From the NCBI GenBank assembly GCA_021813005.1, contig JAKAMH010000050.1, forward strand, positions 1 to 6,802: a stretch of 6,802 nucleotides of DNA, given 5' to 3'. Each line of letters opens with the position of its first letter. The stretch's first letter is position 1. Below are positions 1-5,499 of the stretch, piece after piece. Both the position numbers and the translations under genes were made by a program. Below the pieces are notes generated by a model, which worked only from the letters and a program-made list of their open reading frames with translations, made no database searches and had not been told where the DNA came from. Source of the stretch: a bacterium. GTDB taxonomy: Bacteria > Patescibacteriota > Microgenomatia > Levybacterales > UBA12049.

Positions 1-111
1 TGTTCCGCCGGCCAAGACAAAATCCTTTGTAAAGGGGAGGAGTCCGTCGAGTAAGGCTTGGCGCTTGTTATCAAGTATGTCGAAGCGCAGATTTAAGATA
101 TTGTTGTTCAT
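1..111 (-). CDS. AbiEii/AbiGii-like nucleotidyltransferase toxin, N-terminal 37 residues (3' end outside window)
   Basis: The visible 37 codons start at an ATG (109-111) and run open to the window edge. The peptide begins MNNNILNLRFDILDNKRQAL and ends FTKDFVLAGGT. A leading hydrophobic/charged helix followed by F-x-LAGGT is the typical N-terminus of AbiEii/AbiGii (DUF1814) nucleotidyltransferases, where GGT starts the nucleotide-binding loop; the following catalytic Asp residues lie outside the window. AbiEii proteins are type IV toxin-antitoxin toxins, usually encoded just after a small antitoxin gene. Here the ATG lies 41 bp inside the upstream small gene, which suggests translational coupling. 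No clear Shine-Dalgarno precedes the ATG. Family assignment rests on a short motif and on the neighbour, so it is probable rather than certain. Confidence 0.72.
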   Translation of the reverse strand, partial: MNNNILNLRFDILDNKRQALLDGLLPFTKDFVLAGGT

Positions 112-349
112 CAAGGGACGAAATACCTAAAAGAATAGTTCTAACAAAATTTAAGGTCTCAGGTTTATAAACTTTTTTAGGATACTTGAGAAATATTTTC
201 CGTAACTTTATTGTGCCTACCATCTTCTTCAGTTCCCGTATATCCTCAAGAGTCCCGTAGGCAAATATTTGATGGATAGTATCGGGGGAAGTCGGATCAT
301 CCATCCGGGCATACCACGTCCTGCTCTGCATATTATACGTAGTATACAC
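71..349 (-). CDS. Small AbiEii-associated putative antitoxin (DUF6922-like)
   Basis: The product is 92 aa if the GTG at 347-349 is used; an internal ATG at 329-331 would give 86 aa beginning MQSRTWYARMDD. The order of motifs is a W-Y pair near the N-terminus, a D-x-I-H-Q-I-F helix, AYGTLEDI, a basic L-R-K-I-F-L-K segment, then K-P-E-T-L-N-F and a hydrophobic end. This pattern (yGt-edi...f...p...nF...iL) resembles the small DUF6922-like proteins encoded directly before AbiEii nucleotidyltransferases, where they are assumed to be the antitoxin. The last 41 bp overlap the toxin start. The GTG directly follows the TAA (350-352) of an in-frame upstream remnant, so the start choice is uncertain. 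No membrane segment is seen. The antitoxin role is inferred from gene order; the domain resemblance is from memory, not from a search. Confidence 0.6.
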   Translation of the reverse strand: MYTTYNMQSRTWYARMDDPTSPDTIHQIFAYGTLEDIRELKKMVGTIKLRKIFLKYPKKVYKPETLNFVRTILLGISSLDEQQYLKSALRHT

Positions 350-483
350 TTATTCTTTGGAATTGTAAAAATTGAAAAAGTAGCCGTCAGCAAATTCTGC
401 CAGCGTGTCTACCGCCTCCACTGCCCATACCTGTTTGAGTTCTAGAGAGAGGACTTCTTCGCGCCAGGTGGCAAATGAGGTCT
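350..483 (-). pseudogene. C-terminal remnant of an unidentified gene, cut off by the miniature element
   Basis: On the minus strand a frame running from the element edge to a TAA at 350-352 encodes a protein-like peptide. It starts S-F-A-T-W-R-E-E-V-L-S-L-E-L-K-Q, continues AVEAVDTLAEFADGYFF and ends NFYNSKE. The amphipathic, acidic helix character and lack of internal stops over about 43 codons look like a genuine C-terminus. There is no start codon in the segment, and the frame hits a TGA (503-505) inside the 93-bp element. It abuts the next gene with no gap (TAA directly followed by GTG). I do not recognise the family; it could be the end of another toxin-antitoxin-type protein. It may also be non-coding sequence that is open by chance. 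Confidence 0.4.
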
Positions 484-585
484 CAGGGTAACTGCAAAGT
501 CGTCATCCTGAACTTGATTCAGGATCCAAATAGATTCCGTGTCAGGCACGGAATGACAGAGAACGCAGTTACCCTGATGAGGACT
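475..585. repeat. 9-bp flanking direct repeat (likely target-site duplication) around the MITE-like element
   Basis: ATGAGGTCT (475-483) directly precedes the left inverted repeat and ATGAGGACT (577-585) directly follows the right one. They differ at one base. Element plus one repeat copy is 102 bp, a multiple of three, so the insertion would itself have kept frame apart from the stop it carries. A 9-bp duplication would fit mobilisation in trans by a transposase making 9-bp staggered cuts; no transposase gene is in the window. Confidence 0.65.
484..576. mobile_element. 93-bp MITE-like palindromic element with 12-bp terminal inverted repeats
   Basis: The ends CAGGGTAACTGC (484-495) and GCAGTTACCCTG (565-576) are perfect 12-bp inverted repeats. 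Inside lie two perfect 8-bp hairpins with 5-nt loops: ATCCTGAA/TTCAGGAT (505-512 with 518-525) and ATTCCGTG/CACGGAAT (534-541 with 547-554). As an alternative partner, GTCAT (502-506) can pair with ATGAC (553-557), so a folded strand could form a four-way, cloverleaf-like shape. The element is non-coding and has no U-tract, so it is not a simple terminator. Flanking 9-mers match at 8 of 9 positions, as expected of a target-site duplication. Palindromes containing TCATCCTGAA and GGAATGAC-type sequence are common interspersed repeats in several bacterial groups; which family this belongs to needs a genome-wide search. Confidence 0.75.
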
Positions 586-594
586 TTTGTGATA

Positions 595-625
595 TTGACA
601 ATTCGCTAACACGCAGTGGTATACT
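595..625 (+). promoter_or_regulatory. Sigma70-type promoter candidate with extended -10, giving a possibly leaderless mRNA
   Basis: A perfect -35 box TTGACA (595-600) is followed after 19 bp by TATACT (620-625), which is preceded by TGG, an extended -10 motif. The spacing is 1-2 bp longer than ideal. Transcription would begin around 632, only a few bases before the ATG at 636, so the mRNA for the coiled-coil gene would have little or no leader. This agrees with the absence of a Shine-Dalgarno sequence. It lies 10 bp to the right of the element's flanking repeat. Confidence 0.5.
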
Positions 626-635
626 AACTCTCACG

Positions 636-953
636 ATGAATGATAGAGATCATACACAAGTTGCTACAAGAGGAGTCATTGCCAGACTTGATAAAGTTGA
701 GGCCAGACTTGAAAAGGTTGAGACAAGACTTGAGAAAGTTGAAATCAGACTTGAAAGAGTTGAAGTCAGACTTGATAAGGTTGAGGCAAAGCTAGACATG
801 ATAGACACCAAGCTTGACAGATTGCAAAATACCTTGGATGGATTTGTTGGGGTAGTAGATAATTTAAGAATAGAGCAGGAGGTTGGCGCGCATCAGACCA
901 GGGAACTTGAGAAACGGGTAAGCAAACTTGAGTCTTCAGGGCATTCCGCGTGA
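636..953 (+). CDS. Small coiled-coil protein built from heptad repeats
   Basis: The protein has 105 aa. Residues 16-67 form a near-perfect parallel-type heptad pattern with Leu/Val at every a/d position (L18, V21, L25, V28, L32, V35, L39, V42, L46, V49, L53, I56, L60, L63, L67) and the consensus R-L-[DE]-K-V-E-x. A short non-repetitive stretch (F70-A85) follows, then a second coiled-coil segment (T88-E99). There is no signal peptide or membrane segment, so it is probably cytoplasmic and oligomeric. The start is the ATG just after a strong promoter-like sequence; there is no Shine-Dalgarno. The heptads are encoded by a 21-bp tandem repeat, so copy number may vary between strains. Its 3' end converges on the ASST-family gene with a 6-bp gap. 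Function is unknown; similar low-complexity proteins are usually annotated as hypothetical. Confidence 0.75.
   Translation: MNDRDHTQVATRGVIARLDKVEARLEKVETRLEKVEIRLERVEVRLDKVEAKLDMIDTKLDRLQNTLDGFVGVVDNLRIEQEVGAHQTRELEKRVSKLESSGHSA
681..827 (+). repeat. Seven tandem 21-bp repeats encoding the coiled-coil heptads
   Basis: Units start at 681, 702, 723, 744, 765, 786 and 807. The first five are close copies of GCCAGACTTGATAAAGTTGA plus one base, and the last two are more diverged (for example AAGCTAGACATGATAGAC). Unit length equals one protein heptad, so gain or loss of units keeps both reading frame and coiled-coil register. Confidence 0.9.
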
Positions 954-959
954 GCCGCA

Positions 960-2258
960 CTAGAAAGGATAAATATTTTTCAATAGTTCGTAGCTAGCGT
1001 AAGCAAACCCCGACACCGGCGGCGGCAGTTTCTCGGGCCAGCGTATTTCATCGGCGCCATATTGCCGGACTTTAAAGAGGAAGTGGTTGGGGAAGGCGCC
1101 GGTCATCGGCGTAGTATAGGGATTTACCATATCCCAGACGACTTTCTTCTGCGGCGTGACCTCGAAGATATGCCCTCTCGGCCCATCGGTGATGAGCGTA
1201 TTGCCGTTGGGCAGCCGCTGTGCTCCCCCGACAATCGGTGAGAAGAAATTCATCTTGTCGATTGCTCCCGGTCCGCCGTCAAACTGCCAGACGACTTTAT
1301 CCGTCCGTGGATTTATCTCAACCGCTCGCGTACCAAATGACGGGAAGGGATCAGGTGGCCGTGCGAATCCATTGTCAAAGACAAGCACGTCGCCATTGGC
1401 AAGCATGGTTGGGTCATGCTGCGTGTTGAGCATGCCTTTGGGGGAGCGCCAGATGATCTTGCCGTCTTGCTTTCGGACCAGCATGACCTCGTCCAGCACC
1501 CGCATGCTGACAAGAAATGCCTCCGTACCGTCAACCGGATTGTGCTTGACATACTTAAATCCGTTGGTATATGTCCAGGCATAGCGGGGCATAGAGGCAT
1601 CCAGTATGTCAATCGTTGGATCTAAGTGCTCAGAGGAGTGCCAGGACCAAACAATTTTCCCCTGCCTGTTGATCTCAGCCAATTCGTCCGACCACATCGT
1701 CCCATTCAATTCTGTGCCTGCCACTCCTCCCCGGACCTGGCTGGCTATCGCTGCCGGCGTCTTCTCCCAAAGCGATACCACCACGTTGCCGCTGGGGAGC
1801 TGTACTATATCATGATGCATGCGTTCATTTTTATACTGCCAAACTACACGTGATTGCCAGTCGAGCTCCTCAACCGTCCCCGTGTTACCTCCCGGCGGAA
1901 GAAACTCTGAGTATTTCGGCTGCTCCATCTCCGCCAGTAGGTTGCCGTTTTTCTCAAGTACCGAGTAGAGTGCCTGCTGATTGGTATGCCAGGTATGCAC
2001 CGGCCTTCCAAAAAGATCAAGCAGGTATACTTTCCCTTGCCAGTCTGGATTCAGGCTCAAAAGTCTGTTATAAGGCGAGATCAGCGTATAGCCCGGATAG
2101 ACATTTGCCCTGTCAAGGATGGGGATTGTCTGGAAAATACTGTAGCGGGTATCAAGCGGCCGGTAGAGAAAAGTATACGTGCCAAGATAAAGTAGGGTGA
2201 GGAGGGAAAACAAGTACGAGAGGAGATGAAGGACCCTGAAACTTTTTTCTTTGCTCAC
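960..2258 (-). CDS. Membrane-anchored arylsulfotransferase (ASST)-family beta-propeller protein
   Basis: The protein has 432 aa. Residues 8-31 are a hydrophobic segment after a basic start (signal anchor), so the rest should lie outside the cytoplasm. Six blade-like repeats end in hydrophobic-W motifs: VHTW (87-90), VVWQY (138-142), IVWSW (202-206), IIWRS (268-272), VVWQF (322-326) and VVWDM (373-377). Family-like landmarks are MHHDIVQLPSGN (147-158), the HNPVDGTEAFLVSMR segment (239-253), TQHDPTMLANGDVLVFDNG (279-297) and GGAQRLPNGNTLI (344-356). ASST enzymes move sulfate between phenolic compounds through a catalytic His; H148/H149 and H281 are candidates for active-site His. The product could instead be a non-catalytic propeller of the same fold. 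The start is GTG; no ATG fits. It is divergent from the sulfatase-superfamily gene (131 bp apart) and visibly GC-richer than the genes to its right. Confidence 0.82.
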   Translation of the reverse strand: MSKEKSFRVLHLLSYLFSLLTLLYLGTYTFLYRPLDTRYSIFQTIPILDRANVYPGYTLISPYNRLLSLNPDWQGKVYLLDLFGRPVHTWHTNQQALYSVLEKNGNLLAEMEQPKYSEFLPPGGNTGTVEELDWQSRVVWQYKNERMHHDIVQLPSGNVVVSLWEKTPAAIASQVRGGVAGTELNGTMWSDELAEINRQGKIVWSWHSSEHLDPTIDILDASMPRYAWTYTNGFKYVKHNPVDGTEAFLVSMRVLDEVMLVRKQDGKIIWRSPKGMLNTQHDPTMLANGDVLVFDNGFARPPDPFPSFGTRAVEINPRTDKVVWQFDGGPGAIDKMNFFSPIVGGAQRLPNGNTLITDGPRGHIFEVTPQKKVVWDMVNPYTTPMTGAFPNHFLFKVRQYGADEIRWPEKLPPPVSGFAYASYELLKNIYPF

Positions 2259-2264
2259 AGCCTA

Positions 2265-2293
2265 ATAGTAAAATACTTCGGGGTAAAATGCAA
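2265..2293 (-). promoter_or_regulatory. Promoter candidate for the ASST-family gene
   Basis: On the minus strand TTGCAT (2288-2293) is followed after exactly 17 bp by TACTAT (2265-2270). Six bases later comes the GTG start at 2258, so transcription could begin at or next to the start codon, giving a leaderless mRNA. The alternative is that the AGG within TTAGGCT just before the GTG acts as a weak ribosome binding site. The region is AT-rich, so a chance match is possible. Confidence 0.35.
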
Positions 2294-2389
2294 TTTTTCG
2301 TACAGGCTTTAATATGATTTAACATTTTAAGGATATCCGCAGAAATCGAAAGTATAGACAACAATAGATAATGCACCTATCATAAAAGG

Positions 2390-3868
2390 GTGGTAAAAAA
2401 GCTATTAAACTTCTTGCATAGACATAAGCATATAAGACGAATACTATTCGGCACCACATTGCTTTTGCTTATGGTATTCATCGCGACGCGTATTTACTAT
2501 TCGCTGACGCCACAAATGAACGTGATCCTTATTTCAATTGACACGCTCCGTCCCGATCATATGGGCGTGTATGGATATGCACGCAATACGACCCCCAATA
2601 TTGATGCATTTGCCAAGAATGCAACCGTATTTACTCAAGCATATACAGTGATTCCCATGACAGAACCGTCTTTTACAGCTCTTTTGACGGGAAAAAGTCC
2701 TTTTAACACTCGGGTTATCACAAATGGAGGTATACCTGTAAGTAGTAATGTACCCACGCTTGCGACGATACTAAAAAAAGTAAATTATATTACTGCCACT
2801 TTCACAACTGGCATATATCCAAAAGCGATAGACTTAGGAAGAGGGTTTGATACGCAAGAATTCTATCAATATAAATACTATTCTTCGAAAAATAACAGTG
2901 AATATTACACAGAGGGTGATAATAGAACCTATGATAACCTTATTCAACACGCCGTAAACTGGTTACACAATAATCGAAAAACCAAATTCTTTCTCTGGGT
3001 GCACCTTCTGGATCCACACGCCCCGTACATCCCCCCACGAAATATTGTATGTAAATTTTTAACAAAGAGCGAATGTCAACACGTTTCCAAGATGACTCAG
3101 GTACAGATAGAAACACTTAGAGCACAGTATCAGCAATGCCAGGAGAAAAAAGTGCCACCAGAAGTCGTGTCTATCATGCGGGCATTATACGATGCTGAGA
3201 TACTTAATGCAGATAGACTGGAAGGGGAATTGCTGAACCAGCTAAAAAAGGATGATAATGACAAAAAAACAGTTGTTGTCATTTATGGTGATCATGGGGA
3301 AGGATTTGATCATAATTACTATTTTAACCATAGAGAAGTTCTTTATAACTCTGCAGTGCATATCCCGCTGATTATTAAAGATCCTGAGATTTCACACAGT
3401 GGTACGGAAAGTATATTGCTTCAGAACATCGATATTTTGCCAACGCTCTTAGATTTACTGCATGTATCAAAGAAAGATTATCTTTTTGACGGCAAAAGCT
3501 TTGCCAGTCTCTTTTCCAATAATCCTCTATCGCAGTTGCGTCTTTTTCTCCACAAGCGTGAGATTTATGCTTCAAATAGCACCTGGACAAAATTTTCTGT
3601 ATCAGACGGAGCGTATTCGTATATCTATTCTCTTCCGGGTTCATGTCGGCTCAACGGACAGGCAGAAGAGCTTTACAATATAGTATTAGATCCAGGTGAA
3701 GAGAGGAATCTCATTACAGGAATGCCTGAGGTGGCTGCTAGGATGAAGAACGATTTATTCAATTATCTGTCAAGGTATAATCTGCCGCAGGCCACACCGA
3801 TAAATAAAAATGAGAATGCTGCTACTCATGAAAAGGCACTTCAGGATATAAAGGGATTTGCTTATTGA
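2390..3868 (+). CDS. Membrane-anchored sulfatase/alkaline-phosphatase-superfamily enzyme with Thr nucleophile
   Basis: The protein has 492 aa, starting at GTG after AAAAGG. The basic N-terminus (KK, RHKHIRR) and a hydrophobic segment at 19-38 form a signal anchor, with the catalytic domain outside. Sulfatase-fold landmarks are NVILISIDTLRPDH (44-57; D51 metal ligand), MTEPSFTALLTG (90-101), WVHLLDPHAPY (203-213), VVIYGDHGEGFDH (296-308; D301/H302 metal ligands), NH (313-314) and VHIPLII (323-329). The C-terminal ELYNIVLDPGEERNL (427-441) is the usual sulfatase tail motif. In true sulfatases the aligned site reads C/S-x-P-S-R, with Cys or Ser made into formylglycine. Here it is T91-E-P-S-F, so a formylglycine sulfatase is unlikely; Thr fits the nucleophile of phosphotransferases/hydrolases of this superfamily, such as lipoteichoic-acid synthase-like enzymes. 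The substrate is unknown. It is the first gene of the plus-strand cluster. Confidence 0.86.
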   Translation: MVKKLLNFLHRHKHIRRILFGTTLLLLMVFIATRIYYSLTPQMNVILISIDTLRPDHMGVYGYARNTTPNIDAFAKNATVFTQAYTVIPMTEPSFTALLTGKSPFNTRVITNGGIPVSSNVPTLATILKKVNYITATFTTGIYPKAIDLGRGFDTQEFYQYKYYSSKNNSEYYTEGDNRTYDNLIQHAVNWLHNNRKTKFFLWVHLLDPHAPYIPPRNIVCKFLTKSECQHVSKMTQVQIETLRAQYQQCQEKKVPPEVVSIMRALYDAEILNADRLEGELLNQLKKDDNDKKTVVVIYGDHGEGFDHNYYFNHREVLYNSAVHIPLIIKDPEISHSGTESILLQNIDILPTLLDLLHVSKKDYLFDGKSFASLFSNNPLSQLRLFLHKREIYASNSTWTKFSVSDGAYSYIYSLPGSCRLNGQAEELYNIVLDPGEERNLITGMPEVAARMKNDLFNYLSRYNLPQATPINKNENAATHEKALQDIKGFAY

Positions 3869-3895
3869 CAGGTAGGCAGAAATCTTATTTATGGC

Positions 3896-4906
3896 ATGAA
3901 TGTTAAAAAAATCATATGGAAGACCATTGTTATCGTTGAGCTACTGTGTATCATCGGTTTGGTCACAGAGCTTATTTTCCCTACATTGGCAATCAAAGTA
4001 GATGTGTTACACAGGAGTAGTCTCCTTTTTGGTAATTATGGTCCAATAAAGTACTTTTATGAGCTGAAGCCACATACAACGACCACCATTCATCTTTTAT
4101 GGAAAAATACTCATGGGCCAAATAATCCTGTATACACAATAAACAGTGATGGCTTAAACCAGACAAGTAATAATGCGATTGAGAAGAAAAAAGGGGTATA
4201 TAGGATTGCTGCAATTGGTGATTCATTTACGTTTGGAAGAAATGTTAACACGTCGCAAAACTACCCTTCACAACTTTCCGATATTCTCAATAAGCGATAT
4301 AAATGTGGCAACATTGCTAAATTTGAGGTGCTAAATCTCGGAGTGTCGGGATATGATCTACAGTATGCTGAAGCGAGATATGAAAAAAGGGGGAAAAAGT
4401 ATGATCCTGATCTAATCCTGTGGTTTCTAATTGGAGATGATTTCCGAAGACTTGATGAGTATCAAATCCCAATTATGCGTAAATATTGGAATGAGATACA
4501 AAAAAGTAATAACTACGCGAACTATGTGGCCAAAGGTAATTACTATCCGGATTTCTGGAAGTCGGAGACAGATATGTTGAGACTATTTGGGGCTCAAAAT
4601 GCTATTAGGTTTCAAGAATCATTTCTTAACCAGCTAAGGAATACAGGAAAACAGCCTATTGTCCTGTTCACATTTCCAGATACTGAAGATATATATAAAA
4701 ATTTACTTACGCGATTTTCTCGCTCAACGAAGAGTGTCTATTTTTATGACAGGATTCCCAATATCCACGCGATTAATAACTATATTCTTCCTGATTCTCA
4801 TCCCAGTCCGAAAGGATATAGAGCTATTGCAGAAAATCTCGCTAATTATCTAGTATCCCGCAAAATAATCGACTGCACAAATTCAAAGTTTAGTAAAAGT
4901 CATTGA
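3896..4906 (+). CDS. Membrane-anchored SGNH/GDSL-type hydrolase or acyltransferase
   Basis: The protein has 336 aa. The N-terminal MNVKKIIWK plus the hydrophobic stretch 10-33 form a signal anchor. A conserved pre-domain motif VYTINSDGLN (79-88) precedes block I AAIGDSFTFG (105-114; S110 nucleophile). Block II is NLGVSGYD (147-154; G152), block III LIGDD (178-182) and block V LPDSHPSPKGY (298-308; catalytic D300 and H302). Block III normally has Asn in the oxyanion hole (GxND); here Asp occupies that place, as in some divergent members. Such enzymes remove or transfer acyl groups on glycans or lipids at the cell surface. It begins 27 bp after the sulfatase-superfamily gene with no good Shine-Dalgarno; an ATG at 3891 is in another frame and stops at once. 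The substrate is not predictable. Confidence 0.85.
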   Translation: MNVKKIIWKTIVIVELLCIIGLVTELIFPTLAIKVDVLHRSSLLFGNYGPIKYFYELKPHTTTTIHLLWKNTHGPNNPVYTINSDGLNQTSNNAIEKKKGVYRIAAIGDSFTFGRNVNTSQNYPSQLSDILNKRYKCGNIAKFEVLNLGVSGYDLQYAEARYEKRGKKYDPDLILWFLIGDDFRRLDEYQIPIMRKYWNEIQKSNNYANYVAKGNYYPDFWKSETDMLRLFGAQNAIRFQESFLNQLRNTGKQPIVLFTFPDTEDIYKNLLTRFSRSTKSVYFYDRIPNIHAINNYILPDSHPSPKGYRAIAENLANYLVSRKIIDCTNSKFSKSH

Positions 4907-4944
4907 CACTTGAGTGGAAGATTATTATATTTAAGACAAGGTAT

Positions 4945-5499
4945 ATGACTACTAAAATTCTGACTGCACTCTTTATTTCGTTATTGTTGATGGTGACTGC
5001 AGAAGCAATTTATGTTTTCTATCCTAATCTTAGTCACTCACCTTCAGTAAATGTTGCCACGCTGAGAACGAGTATGCCAACTGGTACTGGGAAGAGAAGT
5101 AAAATTGCCTCTCCAAGCTCCGAATTTCTTAAACAACCTAAAGCAATCAATCAAGCCTCACTTGATTACCTAGGTAGGATAGTAGCTGGAGAATTGGTAT
5201 CCTCAACTGTTCAGAATGTTTATAATGGGACGATTGCGCAGGTGTACGATACTCCGGGGATTATTAACCAGCGTAGTTATGTAAAAGCACTAAAATTGCA
5301 GAACAATAAGGTACAATATTATTATCTATTATTTCAGCAGAACCTGTCGAAATTTACTTTCATAGAGGCCAGCGGGAATGAAGAAATCCCTATAAGATTT
5401 TCAGACCTGAAGATTGGTGATCGGGTTGAAATCACTGAAACACTTGATTTATTGGGAGAGGAGGATAATCTTCAGCATGCGACGATCAAAAAACTTTAA
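4945..5499 (+). CDS. Unrecognised single-pass membrane or exported protein
   Basis: The protein has 184 aa from the ATG at 4945, preceded by AAGG with 3 bases spacing. A TTG at 4903 overlapping the previous stop codon would add 14 residues (MTLEWKIIIFKTRY). M1-K4 followed by hydrophobic residues 5-27 (ILTALFISLLLMVTAEAIYV) is a signal peptide or anchor. A Ser/Pro/Thr/Lys-rich linker follows (about 30-65). The C-terminal part (about 90-184) alternates polar and hydrophobic residues in beta-strand style: NGTIAQVYDTPG, YYYLLFQQ, IPIRFSDLKIGDRVEITETL. The last piece resembles the turn I-x-x-GDRVEI found in small beta-barrel (OB-like) domains of exported proteins. I recognise no family. The gene follows the SGNH gene by 38 bp and overlaps the Hint gene by 23 bp, so a shared role is likely. 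Confidence 0.72.
   Translation: MTTKILTALFISLLLMVTAEAIYVFYPNLSHSPSVNVATLRTSMPTGTGKRSKIASPSSEFLKQPKAINQASLDYLGRIVAGELVSSTVQNVYNGTIAQVYDTPGIINQRSYVKALKLQNNKVQYYYLLFQQNLSKFTFIEASGNEEIPIRFSDLKIGDRVEITETLDLLGEEDNLQHATIKKL
5454..5464 (+). promoter_or_regulatory. Strong Shine-Dalgarno-like sequence inside the upstream gene, favouring the ATG at 5477
   Basis: GGGAGAGGAGG is the strongest ribosome-binding-like sequence in the window and lies within the 3' end of the 184-aa gene. It is 12 bases before the ATG at 5477, slightly longer than usual. It supports starting the Hint gene at 5477 rather than at the further-upstream in-frame TTG at 5414. Confidence 0.5.

Noticed and set aside
484..576. The paired hairpins as a transcription terminator
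   Set aside because: Neither hairpin is followed by a T-run, and the exact terminal repeats with flanking duplication fit a mobile element better.
681..827. Regularly spaced 21-bp repeats as a possible CRISPR array
   Set aside because: Units are directly adjacent with no spacers, stay in one reading frame and encode heptads; this is a coding tandem repeat.
1156..2200. Several plus-strand open frames opposite the ASST-family gene
   Set aside because: They lie antisense to a well-supported gene, lack family-like sequence and reflect the composition of the opposite strand.
2331..2338. GGATATCC palindrome in the divergent region as an operator
   Set aside because: A single 8-bp palindrome is expected by chance and has no repeated half-sites near either promoter candidate.
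2152..2376. 74-codon minus-strand frame covering the divergent intergenic region
   Set aside because: It overlaps the start of the ASST-family gene in another frame, has no family-like motifs and would cover the candidate promoter.
2371..2385. Four-codon reading frame (ATG CAC CTA TCA TAA) just before the sulfatase-superfamily gene, as a leader peptide
   Set aside because: It is too short to distinguish from chance, with no attenuator-like hairpin or run of regulatory codons around it.
3375..3683. Small open frames on both strands inside the sulfatase-superfamily gene
   Set aside because: They are out-of-frame shadows of a gene with full-length family motifs.
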